A stretch of 64,000 nt of DNA, from positions 35,535,145 to 35,599,144 of the forward strand of contig JAULJL010000001.1 in assembly GCA_030761205.1 (NCBI GenBank). Direction: 5' to 3'. Each line of letters begins with the position of its first letter. The first letter of the stretch is position 1. Shown here piece after piece: positions 46,617-56,640 of the stretch. This DNA is from Fremontodendron californicum. Its lineage: Eukaryota > Streptophyta > Magnoliopsida > Malvales > Malvaceae. The position numbers were made by a program, and so were the translations under genes. Under the pieces are notes generated by a model. That model had not been told where the DNA came from and made no database searches. It was given only the letters and a program-made list of their open reading frames with translations.

Positions 46617-47894
46617 AGAGGCTGCTGCTCTGCCTGTCACGGTTTCTCTGTCAAGGAGATACAGATTTCCCTTCATATAACCCTTCATTGCTAAGAATGC
46701 TCCACGTACAACTCTCAGGACTCCATTCTGAATGGTCACCTTGTAACCATTTGAGTCTAAGACCCCCAGTGATATGAGGTTCTTCTTGAGATCAGGGACA
46801 TACCTTACGTCTGTAAGTTGTCTGATTGTACCGTCATGCATTTTCAGTCGGATCGTTCCGATGCCTCTCGTGTGACAAGTATTGTCATTGCCCATATGGA
46901 CAATCCCTCCATCAAACTCTTTGAAGTTTGAGAACCACTTCCGGTTCGGACACATATGGTAGGAACATCCGGAATCCAGAATCCATTGATCTGAAGAGTG
47001 TGTTGTTGTGGAAATCGTAAATGCAGAGTCTTCCTCTCCCTCAGATTCTTGAGCTACACTCACAATCGACTTCTCCATGTTGGGACAGTTATTCCTCCAA
47101 TGCCCTTTCTCATGGCAAAAGGCACACTCGTCCCTCGAGAGTCGTGTTCTCGATGATCCCCTCATTGAGCGGGATTTACCTCGCTTGTTTTCTCCGGCTC
47201 CTTGATTGTTCGTCCTGCCTCTGTACACAGTTAAAGCTTCTGGTGTAGTATTCTGGTGATCATGCTGATCCTTTTTCCGATACTCATTATTCACCAGAGC
47301 ATTACTAACATTAACATATTCTATATCATTTTTACCATACAACAGTGTAGTGGTTAAATGATCATAGCTATCAGGCAAGGAATTTAACAGAGTAAGAGCC
47401 TTATCTTCATCAGAGATATTTGCATCTAGATTTTCAAGATCAGCGAGGATTTTGTTAAAACTTACTAGATGCTCCTGCATGGTGATACCTTGCATATACT
47501 GGAAGCGGAACAGCTTTTTCTTCAGATAGAGTCTGTTCTCCATGCTTTTTGTCATGTACTTGTCCTCAAGTTGTTTCCAGAGAGTTTTTGCATTATTCTC
47601 TCTCATGACAAAGTACTTCTGGTCTTTGGCTAGGCATAACCGGATTGTGCCACAAGCCTGACGGTTGACAAATTTCCAGTCATCTTCCGAAATATCTCTG
47701 GGTCTGTCTTCCAGAGCGATATATGAACCCTCTCGGAATAACAGATCCTGAACTTCGCACTGCCACATGCCAAAGTTGGTGGTGCCATCAAATTTCTCCA
47801 CCTCGAACTTTGCAGTGGTCATCGAGTTCTTTCTGATATAAGAACTTGATCGTGCGCTGCTGGTTGTTTCATGTGTCTCTAATGATTCTGCCAT
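46599..47894 (-). CDS. Copia gag-protease polyprotein, 431 aa, truncated at the integrase zinc domain
   Basis: The open frame starts at the position expected for gag after the leader. The gag_pre/UBN2-type capsid lies at about residues 35-210 (FDGTTNFGMWQCEVQDLLF, TLWKQLEDKYMTKSMENRLY, LTLLNSLPDSYDHLTTTLLY). The zinc knuckle CAFCHEKGHWRNNC is at about 258-271. The protease has WILDSGCSYHMCPN (about 306-319) with the copia DSG active site, then IRQLTDVRYVPDLKKNLISL. It ends with GNLYLLD, where the integrase zinc-binding domain should begin. There a deletion near 46616 joins it to the end of the integrase core in another frame. Gag and protease themselves look undamaged, so the copy may still make capsid protein. 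Confidence 0.85.
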   Translation of the reverse strand: MAESLETHETTSSARSSSYIRKNSMTTAKFEVEKFDGTTNFGMWQCEVQDLLFREGSYIALEDRPRDISEDDWKFVNRQACGTIRLCLAKDQKYFVMRENNAKTLWKQLEDKYMTKSMENRLYLKKKLFRFQYMQGITMQEHLVSFNKILADLENLDANISDEDKALTLLNSLPDSYDHLTTTLLYGKNDIEYVNVSNALVNNEYRKKDQHDHQNTTPEALTVYRGRTNNQGAGENKRGKSRSMRGSSRTRLSRDECAFCHEKGHWRNNCPNMEKSIVSVAQESEGEEDSAFTISTTTHSSDQWILDSGCSYHMCPNRKWFSNFKEFDGGIVHMGNDNTCHTRGIGTIRLKMHDGTIRQLTDVRYVPDLKKNLISLGVLDSNGYKVTIQNGVLRVVRGAFLAMKGYMKGNLYLLDRETVTGRAAASHRMMG

Positions 47895-48139
47895 GGTAAT
47901 AAAACAAAATTACCAACAAAGTGTTTTTCCGTTACCTGTATGGAAAAACGGATGCCGCGGTTGAGTCCGGAATAGTCGAAATAGCCAGGAACGGGTCCAA
48001 CTGTGTAAATTTTGGACACACGGTGAATATTCTGCGAATATTCTGCTACAAGTGGCTCGAAATGGACTCGGTTTAGCTCAACCGGCTCGGAAAAGTCTCG
48101 GAATAGTGTTCTGAAACGGCTCAAAAAATAGCCCGAAAA

Positions 48140-48420
48140 AGTTGGTCGGAGCTGCGACGGCGCGTGGGCGGCGTACGGCGGCGCGTGCGGCGGCGCGTGG
48201 AGCGCGTGGAGCTGTTTGGTGGCCGGCGCGTGTGGCGCGTGGGGCGCGTGGGCTTCACGCGTCTTCAACCTCTGGAGGCGTGTGTGGCGCGTGCTGCGCG
48301 TGGTTGTCACGCGTCTGCAACCTCTGGAGGCGCGTGCGGCGCGTGGGCGCGTGGGGCGCGTGGGCGCTTCTTCTGGCGGCGCGTGCGGGCGCGTGCGGCC
48401 TCCTCTGGTGCTCCGGTTGA
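48140..48420. repeat. GC-rich GCGCGTG minisatellite in the copia leader
   Basis: About 280 bp of irregular GGCGCGTGGGGCGCGTGGGC-type units reach about 70% GC or more, in a window that is otherwise near one third GC. It lies between the PBS and the gag start. Open frames on both strands (Ala/Arg/His-rich, such as HAPHAPATK) are products of the repeat and not genes. The tract is rich in CpG. Confidence 0.8.
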
Positions 48421-48533
48421 TTCTGCTGCACTCCTCTCGACGACCTCTTCAACCTGGTATTTTCAAAACACAAATTGGCGCACTTTTGAAAAAACGGACA
48501 GAATCGAACAAACTCGGTTTTACGTAAAAATTG

Positions 48534-48545
48534 GCTCTGATACCA
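48534..48545 (-). other. Primer binding site of the young copia, tRNA-iMet type
   Basis: The minus strand reads TGGTATCAGAGC three bases inside the 5' LTR, complementary to the initiator tRNA-Met 3' end. Confidence 0.9.
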
Positions 48546-48548
48546 ATT

Positions 48549-49068
48549 TGTTGTGCGGAAGCGAATTGATATTACTAAAACCGATTTAAACACACTGAAA
48601 AAACACCGATATTTTACGTGGTTCGGCAACTGTGCCTACGTCCACGGGAGGAGGAGCTTGAAGCTTTGTATTAATGGAGTTTAGAGTACAAACATATACA
48701 GAATTCAAGGTGCTACACAAGCACTGAACTCACAACTCAACACAATACCGAATTACTCTATAAACACAGAGTATTTGCTTCAACAATTTAGCTCTAACAC
48801 ATACTCAACTCTACTCTACTCACTCATTTTCTCTCTTACTCTACATGGCTATTTATAGCCATAATATCAAGGTGTGAACACTAAGCAAGTGGCAGCCACC
48901 ATAGCCACCTTCCACCACCTATCTTGGTGTGAACACATTGCAAGTGGTAGCCACCATAGCCACCATCCATTTGCAAGTGGTAGCTTCCATTATTGGTGGT
49001 GCAAGTGGTAGCTACATTATTGGTGCTAAGCCACCAAATGTGACTTTGAGCCATACCATATTCCAACA
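48549..49068 (-). repeat. 5' LTR of the young copia element (520 bp)
   Basis: Nearly identical to 44618-45146. The differences seen are C/T near the start (position ~28), A/G near position ~129 and the 9-bp indel. Confidence 0.9.
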
Positions 49069-49073
49069 TTGAG

Positions 49074-49820
49074 CTCCTGGAAAGAAAAAAAAAAGTAAAA
49101 ACAAAAAAGAAAACAAAAGAAAAGAAAATAGACTAACTTACAACACTTTTGGACCTGTAATGGAACATTACAGGTCGTTGACATGGGATTTGTAACTTGA
49201 AACAAGTCACTGAAATGCAAAGCAAAGAGAGTTGCTGATGCTTTTGCCAATAGGGGAAGGAGCTTTGGAACCTTCTAAGCAGGCAATTGTTCCTCGAAAT
49301 CAAACAGATGAAGAGTTTATTTGGGAGGCTCTAGGGCCTTTGTGGGGGGTGGCGCAGTGCAGTGGGAGCACACTGCCCGCCCTCACAATTTGTTCTTGAG
49401 TCACAATTCACAAACGTGTGCAAAGGAAGGTATCTTGCTGGAAGAGTGTTTTTTTTTTTTTTTTATTTTATATTTGAGGTTGTAAAGATTTGATCCCTAA
49501 TCACTGAAACTAAGAGTCCAACACTGTACCAACAGATCACATGGCTGTTAGTGTTGGCTTGCCAGGAGAGTGTTACTTCCTTTGGCAAATAGAATTTTCT
49601 CCCTGAAAAAAGTGAAAATTCTCTCTCCAAAAATTTAGCACTTATAGATCAGGTGTGGTTGTGCAATGTTGTGTTTATCGCCTGGTTGATAGGGATACCA
49701 GAAAAGAATAGGAAAAAAAGACAGCTGAATGGCATGTTTGTGCAGCTCCTATGACCTATCCCAATAAAACATACTCGTTTTGAAATCCATAACGAATACC
49801 TAAAACTTAAACCTTAAAAC
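49074..49820. other. Spacer after the copia element
   Basis: A short frame near 49210-49260 reads RVADAFANRGRSFG, reminiscent of the end of a LINE RNase H domain, but it is too short to call. The rest has no recognised feature. Confidence 0.4.
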
Positions 49821-50348
49821 ATGACAACAAAGCAAGGGCCAAATGGGCAAAAACAAGTTCTAGCAATGGAGGTGCGAGGCTATTGCATCTCTTGGTCTCC
49901 CTTCTTCAGACCCAAATCACAATTCACCAATCACCAACTACACTTCCCTTATCCACCCATTTCATCACTCTCACATCCACCTCAAAAACCCAAAAATCTC
50001 CCCCCCAAAAAATCATCTGTCATTTGCCTCAACCTCCATTTCCACAAAAAGAAAAAAAGTTCTTATTTCTCCAAAAAAAAGAAAGGGCATTACATATTTT
50101 ACCAACCTAAATCTTGCAAACATGCCTTCCATAATCGAGCAGATGCAAAGCACACCAGCTATGCACGTCATAGAGCATCTCCTTGTTGCTCTGAATCCTA
50201 CAGCATACATCATATGCTATTCTATTTCAAAGTATCTTCAATTCCGCAACAGCAATTTCCTGCCTCAATCACTTCTAACTTAAGTAAACAGCTTGAGGAG
50301 GTGAAAGTGTATCTCAAAGCCAAAAGCTCCGTGGAAAGCAGAGCATAA
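49821..50348 (+). CDS. Uncharacterised 175-aa open frame
   Basis: This uninterrupted frame starts at an ATG after an A-rich leader. The N-terminal part is rich in Ser, Pro, His and Lys and lacks acidic residues (from about residue 16, MEVRGYCISW), which could be a plastid transit-like sequence. The C-terminus is LSKQLEEVKVYLKAKSSVES. I recognise no domain. It lies convergent to the mitoferrin-like gene, with 1.5 kb of plain spacer between. It may be a lineage-specific gene, a first exon, or chance in proline-codon-rich DNA. Confidence 0.25.
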   Translation: MTTKQGPNGQKQVLAMEVRGYCISWSPFFRPKSQFTNHQLHFPYPPISSLSHPPQKPKNLPPKKSSVICLNLHFHKKKKSSYFSKKKKGHYIFYQPKSCKHAFHNRADAKHTSYARHRASPCCSESYSIHHMLFYFKVSSIPQQQFPASITSNLSKQLEEVKVYLKAKSSVESRA

Positions 50349-51818
50349 ACTCATTCATTCATGTGTACAAGGCCTTCTTTCCATTTCCAGAAAGCCATTG
50401 AACACCTAGAACCTACATAATGATATTTTGGAAGCAACACAGTGTCTTATTTACCTTTTGTCACTCTGTACTCAGACCGAAAAAAGCAGGCTTTGGTCAT
50501 ATACAGAACAAACTATCTAGTAAGCATATGGTCAGGTCGTGATTCCTCTCCAATTCTCATATTTGATCACCATCCAAAGAAAAGGTTTCAGGTTTAACTT
50601 ACCTTTATCCAATAAACACCAAAAGCAAAAGCCATCCGACACATGAGAAATAATGAAGCTAACCTCATACAGAGACTTAAGGAAGCCATTTCTCCCATTT
50701 ATCATTCAACAGCTTGGAAAGATTTGCAAAGAGAATCAGATCATAGAGTTCCTAAAGGGATAAAAGCATGATATCCACCAACAGCAGCAGGGGAAATTTC
50801 TTTCATTCATGATTCATGCATTCACTCACATAAATATAAACTAACTAGTCATTTTCAAGCATTAGATATAAGTCGGTGATTTTTCACTCCTTGTGCAATG
50901 TTACATTTAATCTAGCTTGATAACAGTAAATTTCTATAAAATAAACAAGTGCCTTGCTTTCACACTTCGTAACCAACTTGATACCCAAAGTAAGATAAAA
51001 CAATTCTAGCTAATTTAATATTCCACAACAAAAAACATAATAAGAACTAGTTATGGTCGCTTGATTCTATTAGCAGTCTTCATGCAGAACTTGACAGGGG
51101 AATTTTATAGAGGAATAACAATGATAGATTGCATTTATCTCAAAGAGAATTACAAACCATTGCCAATGATGTATCTTAAACCCATATAATGCATTTATCT
51201 CCACCCAAGTTAGATCAGAAAACTTTACAATGATGGAGATGGACCACAACTTGTGAAGTTACAGAACAGTTACCTTTTAATGAAAAGAATCTACATTACA
51301 AACGGCACCATCAATGGAGCAGTAAAGCACTATTAATAATTTTTTAATAGATTCACCAAAATAATCGCAAGCCACTAATCCATAAAAAATTGATCTAAAA
51401 GACCACAACAAGAGATGACCAGAAAAGTACCATTACTACCTAGTCAACTTGGAAGTCTTAGACACTTGAAACTATTACTTAAGTGAAAGCTTCAGCATCT
51501 TTAAGTGAAAACTTCAAATGTGCATGGACTAGTAAAGATGGTACCGAATATTAGAACCAGAAAAAGTAATATTCAGCAAATTGAATCTGAGGTACTCTGA
51601 AATAAGAAGGTTATTCATGCATTGGTGCATTAATCAAACTTATTTTACATTGGAATATATTATTAGTAGGAAAAACTTAAACTTTATCCAAGAAACAACC
51701 AGTGTCACCAAATGTATGATAATGTAATGCCAAAAATCAATTTGTTGGAACTACTCTCTATGGCAACAATTTAACAAAATAGAGAAAATAATTAGCATTA
51801 TCACCAACTAATTGTAAA
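50349..51818. other. Spacer and probable 3' UTR of the carrier gene
   Basis: No gene is recognised. The part next to 51818 should include the 3' UTR of the minus-strand carrier gene. Confidence 0.5.
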
Positions 51819-53087
51819 TCAGGCCGGTGCAACATTGATTTCGGACAACTCCTTCTCCTTGTGCTTCAAATACTGATGCAAAATTGCAAGCCTAGCAGTC
51901 TCAAATGCAAAATAGCCCAGAGCTGAAAAACAAGCACTATGAACAACTCTAGGCCCCATTCCCCTAGTCAAACCAATCCAACCTTCCTCCTTCAAAATCT
52001 GTTTCACTGTCGCATTAATCCCACCATACATAGCAGCAGCAACTTTATTCCCATGAACCTGAGTCATCAACCTTGTTTTTACCACATCGAGAGGAGTTGT
52101 CAAAGAAGCTGAAATAGCACCAGCCAAAGCACCGCAACAAACACTCTGAATTGGCTCCAAATTATTCTGCTTTGTCTTACTCAAAACCGCAGCTTTTAAA
52201 TACTCAAAAGAGGAATAACTTAACACCCCAGCAGGCAAATTCCTCAACAAAGTAGCTGAGTACCCAGCATAAAGACCCAAAATCCCATCTTTTTCTAAAA
52301 TTCTCAACAAGACTTCCCATGATCTTCCTTTAGCACCAGCTTGCATTCTTTGGGTAATCAACTCTTTAGGTACCATTATAGCTGATGAAACAATATTTCC
52401 CATAGCACCAGCAGTTGGAGGAATAAGCAAAGCTGGATACTCCAATTTGGACAAAATGGACTTCCCAAACTCACATGTCCCAAAATAAACAGCTGAAGAA
52501 GCCGTGGACCCTACAATAACAGCTGAAACTCCTCTGTAAAACCCTAGAATACCATTCGTCTTGAAAGTTTTGACTATTGCATCGAAGCTGTTGGCATAAA
52601 GCTCGGAAGCACCCTTGGTCTGCATTTTGGTTTTGATGGTATCGAGTGGGTGAAGGCACACGTAAGTAAATGCACCAGCAATTCCACCACCACCTGCACC
52701 GATTAGAGCTCTTTCGAAGATTGATAAGTTTTTCATGAGGGTTTGGACTTTGGGGCTGTTTCTCGATGTGGGTTTTAGCCATTTGGAGAATTTAGGCGAT
52801 TTGGGTTGTTGGGGTTCAGTTAAATTGGCAAAAGGGAGGGGAATTTGAAACTTTGTGGGTTTTGTGGAATTGGGTTTCAGCAAATTTGATTGAGGATCTG
52901 CCGAAATGGAGGTTGAGGCAAAGGAGAGGTGATGTAGGCGAGGTTTGAGGGGTTTTTGAGGATTTTGAGTGGATGAAGTGAGAGCGGTGAAATGGGTGAA
53001 AAGGGAAGCGAAGTCTGTGTTGATTGGCGGATGGTGATTGGGGTCAGGAGAAGGGAGACCCAAAGATGCAGATAGTCTCGCCTCCAT
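51819..53087 (-). CDS. MFL1: Mitoferrin-like protein 1, plastid mitochondrial-carrier family, 422 aa
   Basis: This carrier belongs to the mitochondrial carrier superfamily and is proposed to move iron across the chloroplast envelope. Residues 1-120 form a Ser/Pro-rich, acid-poor extension starting MEARLSASLGLPSP, fitting a plastid transit peptide. Then come three ~95-residue carrier repeats. Repeat 1 (about 125-212) has the signature HPLDTIKTKMQ (147-156). Repeat 2 (about 220-305) has VPKELITQRMQ, where Lys-Glu replaces the usual Leu-Asp. Repeat 3 (about 312-405) has TPLDVVKTRLM. Each repeat ends with GFYRG/GLYAG/GLTRG-type motifs, and six transmembrane helices are expected. Length, N-terminus and lack of introns agree with Arabidopsis MFL1. 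The gene appears intact; a related SAM-carrier assignment is less likely. Confidence 0.88.
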   Translation of the reverse strand: MEARLSASLGLPSPDPNHHPPINTDFASLFTHFTALTSSTQNPQKPLKPRLHHLSFASTSISADPQSNLLKPNSTKPTKFQIPLPFANLTEPQQPKSPKFSKWLKPTSRNSPKVQTLMKNLSIFERALIGAGGGGIAGAFTYVCLHPLDTIKTKMQTKGASELYANSFDAIVKTFKTNGILGFYRGVSAVIVGSTASSAVYFGTCEFGKSILSKLEYPALLIPPTAGAMGNIVSSAIMVPKELITQRMQAGAKGRSWEVLLRILEKDGILGLYAGYSATLLRNLPAGVLSYSSFEYLKAAVLSKTKQNNLEPIQSVCCGALAGAISASLTTPLDVVKTRLMTQVHGNKVAAAMYGGINATVKQILKEEGWIGLTRGMGPRVVHSACFSALGYFAFETARLAILHQYLKHKEKELSEINVAPA

Positions 53088-54037
53088 TGCTAAAACTGTG
53101 TTTTTTGCCTAGTAACTTGTTCTGTCACCTACTTCACTTGGTTTGGGGTTTTAAGGTTTTAGCCACTCATTGAATGGTTGATCGAAACGATGTTGTTTCA
53201 TAGGTAGGAAGTAGGAACACCAACACACGATGTCGTTTAGCTATGGTTTTTTTGCCACCATCTGATCACCATAGTAGAGTTTCTATAACCACAAATTTTC
53301 AAGTTTGTAGACAGATTTGTTTGGACGTGGAACTAAAAGGCTGCCAAAGAAATGACCTTTCTTCATCTGTTTGCTTCCAAGGGAACCATGGGCTAGTCAG
53401 GAGGCTCAAAAGTTTAAGGTTGAAAATCTGGTTGGGGCCTTGGGGGCTGAAAAACCAGTCTTGGATGAGAGTGAGACAAAACTGCATAGGAAAATAGGGG
53501 TGACAACAAAACATTGTCCTAAGTAGAATGTGGAGTAACAACATAAGATTTTAGCTTTCATATATGCATAACATATAACATCATCAATCAATTGTTACTT
53601 TAAGGAAAAGAAAGAAATATAGTTGTGCATTTTTAAGGTACGATTGATTCGTTGAATGAATAGATGAAAATTTTCGATAGAAATAAAATGGAGAAAAAAT
53701 AAGTATTATATAGTTTGGTTTATATAATGGAATACGAGAGAAATATTATTAAAACATTTGGTTCGTTATAATACCATGTTAAAGAATATGTGAGGAATAA
53801 ATTTAAAACTATTGTTTTACCCTTTAATTAAATAATAATACTTAATTTATAAAAATTAAATATTTTTAATCTCTTAGAAAATATTATTAATATATTTAAA
53901 ATAATATTTAATAATTAAAAATATTATATTAAAAAATAAAATTTATTGAACTCTTATAGTGAAATGAGCGAGAAAGACTTTTGAATCTTTGATAAAATCT
54001 CATATTCAATTCTATATCAATCGATTTCTTATGGTCT
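53088..54037. other. Carrier gene promoter side and AT-rich spacer
   Basis: The first ~150 bp after the start codon (upstream on the minus strand) would hold the promoter. A frame around 53400-53520 reads KFKVENLVGALGAEKP and DESETKLHRKIGV, which looks like degenerate coding sequence but was not recognised. Confidence 0.4.
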
Positions 54038-54411
54038 ATGAATGAATCTATTGTGTCATCCATTGATGTTTTACTCGAGCTTTTTTTCTTTCTCTTTTGC
54101 TTTTCCTCAGTAATTGTAAGGATAAAAATGGCAGCAAATGTGAATGAAAATGTTGATCTGCCTTCTGATTGTTTTGTTCCAAAGATTGCAAGAGAATCTG
54201 CCTGTGTTAGTTCTGTCCCACTCAGAAGAAGTGAGCGGGGTACTTTTGATGCAAACAACCAAGAAAAAGTTTAAAAAGTTTGAAGTGTAACAATAGCTTA
54301 GTACCTAATATGGAGATGAAGATCACCTCACTGCCATATCCTGGGACACATTCAGGGACCAATCTTAAATGTTCAACTGCTGCTACCGCTATTCAGTCAT
54401 TGGATGGGAAG
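54038..54411 (+). pseudogene. 5' part of a split AT-hook gene or gene relic
   Basis: The frame 54038-54274 contains MAANVNENVDLPSD, VPKIARESACVSSVPLRRSE and FDANNQEK, then stops within an A-run near 54265. One base further on, the next frame continues KSLKSLKCNNSLVPNMEMK and CSTAATAIQSLDGK up to 54411, exactly where the copia LTR starts. So a homopolymer frameshift and a transposon insertion both break it. The composition is basic and Ser-rich with no acidic clusters, like a nuclear protein. The gene was not identified. It continues at 60634. Confidence 0.55.
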
Positions 54412-54901
54412 TGTTGGATCCTTAATCTAAGATTGAGCTTATATGTGAATAATTATGTATTATAAACTATCGAATAAGGTTTAACTCATTTAAAGTAATC
54501 TACTAAAATTTGGGTAATTTGGGCTTTAATGTATCTAATACTGTGTGAGCCTTTAATGTGTAGAGAGTTAAGGGTAATTTATATTTTTATGATGGGCTAA
54601 CATAGAAATACTAAAAGATAACAGGTAAGTTATCTTTAAATAGTGGTTATAGTCCCCATATCATACGGTCGTCATTCTATTCTTTCTGACATCCCATCGT
54701 CAGAGAGAAAGCGAGAGAAAACAAAAGGATTCTCTAAGAGAACGTGTTTATCTGAAAGACATACCGCACGGTTCTGGAGAGTAATCAATCGTCATGGATT
54801 CAGGTACGCTTCCGCATATTGATCTATTGATTCTTGGTGATTTAGCATGAATGTTTCCTAGGGTTTGAGGGATGTTTTATATCTAAAGATATTTTCTAAC
54901 A
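54412..54901 (+). repeat. 5' LTR of the plus-strand copia element (490 bp)
   Basis: It runs from TGTTGGATCC to TTTTCTAACA. A block TCTAAGAGAACGTGTTTATC precedes the end. Confidence 0.9.
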
Positions 54902-54903
54902 AA

Positions 54904-54916
54904 TGGCATCAGAGCC
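54904..54916 (+). other. Primer binding site, tRNA-iMet type with one change
   Basis: TGGCATCAGAGCC two bases after the LTR. It differs by one transition from the standard TGGTATCAGAGCC. Confidence 0.85.
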
Positions 54917-55004
54917 TCTTCATGTTGAATCATTAAGAATAATTTTTTTTGGATGAACAATCATTAAGGGTTTATATAAAACTATTTATTTATTTCTTTT
55001 TAAC

Positions 55005-55150
55005 TGGCGGCTGTAAGGTTGGGCCGGTAAGAAAAGCCGCGGCCTATTGGTCGCGGTGGCATAAGATGAGTGGCGGCCAAGGTCACAGCCAAGGATAACC
55101 TCGGCCTATTGGCCGCGACAGCATAAGAACAGCGGCGGACAAGGCCGCAG
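55005..55150. repeat. GC-rich ~64-bp tandem duplication in the copia leader
   Basis: Two units share CGGCCTATTGG(C/T)CGCG, GCATAAGA and GCGG(C/A)CAAGG. They make a GC-rich patch in the AT-rich untranslated leader between PBS and gag. A GC-rich repeat in the same position exists in the copia element at 44618-49068, but the sequences differ. Confidence 0.65.
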
Positions 55151-55654
55151 ATCAAAAAAAAAATTTGGGCAATTTTGGTACAATTTCTATGCAATTTAAA
55201 TTTAAATATTGGTATGTTTATATATATTTTGGGATGAATTAATTGAAGTAACATGTCACCAAAGTGACCTTTCTTGTGCAAATTAATTTGTTTTGGAATA
55301 TAAACGGTTGTGTGCATGTAACTTATGTTAATATTGACCGACCCAAAGGAATGTTGATATTTAACAGAATTACATGGACACCTGTGGTAATAAACATGTG
55401 ATGATTATTCGGTTTTACATGTGAACAATACATCGGCCCAAAGGAATATTTATTGTTTGACATGTTTCTTATTATAAGTGTTTGATTACTACGCCAAGAT
55501 ATCACTTACAAATTAATATTTTTGTCCAAAGACAAAACATTAATGGAGTGCCTGTTATCTTGAGATGGGGTTTACCTCTATTTAAATTTTATTGCTATTT
55601 CTGTTATGAGACTTAGGTGAGCTTGTTTTGTTTGCTTGTTGTTCTCTTTGTTAA

Positions 55655-56640
55655 GCTACAACCACTCCTGCTAATATTTCTACCAACATCAACTCTATTC
55701 CTATGCTTAATGGCACAAATTTCAAGTCATGGCAAGAGAATCTCTTGATAGTTCTAGGAGTCATGGATCTCGATCTTGCATTAAGGGCTGATTCTCCTGC
55801 ACCTCTTACGGATAAGAGTACCTCTGATGAAAAGAGGGATATGAAAAAGTGGGAGAAATCAAATTGCATGTGTATGATGATCATGAAGAAAGCCATTTCG
55901 GAAGCATTCAGGCGCACAATGTCTTAAAAGATTACTACGGCTAAGGAGTTCCTTACAGACATTGAAAAAAAGTTTGTCAAGAACGAAAAGGCTGAAATAG
56001 GTACGCTCTTGACAAGTCTACTTTCAATGAGGTACAAAGGCAAAGGCAATATTAGGGAGTACATCATGGAGATGTCTCATCTTGCTTCAAAGTTGAAAGC
56101 ACTTAAGCTAGAACTTTCTGAGGACTTGCTAGTGCATCTGGTTTTGATATCCCTTCCGACACAGTTTAGCCAGTTTAAGGTAAGCTACAACTGTCAGAAA
56201 GAGACTTGGTCTCTGAATGAGCTTATCTTATACTGTGTTCAGGAAGAGGAAAGATTGAAGCAAGATAAGACAGAGAGTGCTCATCTGGCCTCCACCTCTA
56301 AGAACAAGGACAAGAGATACAAAAGGAAGAAGGATAAGGAAGCTGCAGATACAACACCTCAAAAGAAACAACAAAAGAAACCGGGTCAACCGAAAGGTTC
56401 TGGTTGTTTCTTCTGCTGAGTTGAAGGGCATCAGAAGAAGCATTGTACCAACTACTACGCATGGCGTACTAAGAAAGATATGCTTCTTAATTTGGTTTGT
56501 TCTGAGGTTAATTTAACTTCGATACCTAGACACACGTGGTGGATAGATTCTAGTGCAACAACTCACATCAGTGTGTCTATACAGGGTTGCCTGAGTTGCT
56601 GAAAGCTAAGTGATGGTGAAAAATACATCAAAGTAGGTGA
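55655..56640 (+). pseudogene. Copia gag and protease, broken
   Basis: Gag starts near NSIPMLNGTNFKSWQENLLI and reaches a TAA at 55926. It resumes as KEFLTDIEKKFVKNEKAE and runs openly in 56009-56419 (LLSMRYKGKGNIREYIMEMS, LPTQFSQFKVSYN). The zinc knuckle CFFC...GHQKKHC is interrupted by a TGA at 56418-56420. A protease with WWIDSSATTHIS (DSS in place of DSG) follows near 56540, with a further stop near 56600. The order and motifs are clear, but the protein cannot be made in one piece. Confidence 0.85.

Larger units (their letters stand above)
44618..49068 (-). mobile_element. Young, internally deleted Ty1/copia element with TTGAG duplications
   Basis: Two LTRs (44618-45146 and 48549-49068) begin TGTTGTGCGG and end ATTCCAACA on the plus strand. 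They are flanked by perfect 5-bp TTGAG duplications (44613-44617, 49069-49073). By eye the LTRs differ by two substitutions and one 9-bp indel in about 520 bp. The internal 3.4 kb is short for copia and has lost most of the integrase core, the RT catalytic segment and RNase H, besides stops and frameshifts. The PBS and PPT are intact. Such a copy cannot make its own RT, so mobilisation in trans is likely. Confidence 0.9.

Noticed and set aside
46376..46777. 133-aa plus-strand open frame in the young copia
   Set aside because: It is antisense to the integrase remnant (VPSTPQQNGVAERMNRTL on the minus strand).
48142..48629. Several overlapping Ala/Arg/His-rich open frames on both strands
   Set aside because: They are artefacts of the GC-rich GCGCGTG array, where stop codons are rare in all frames.
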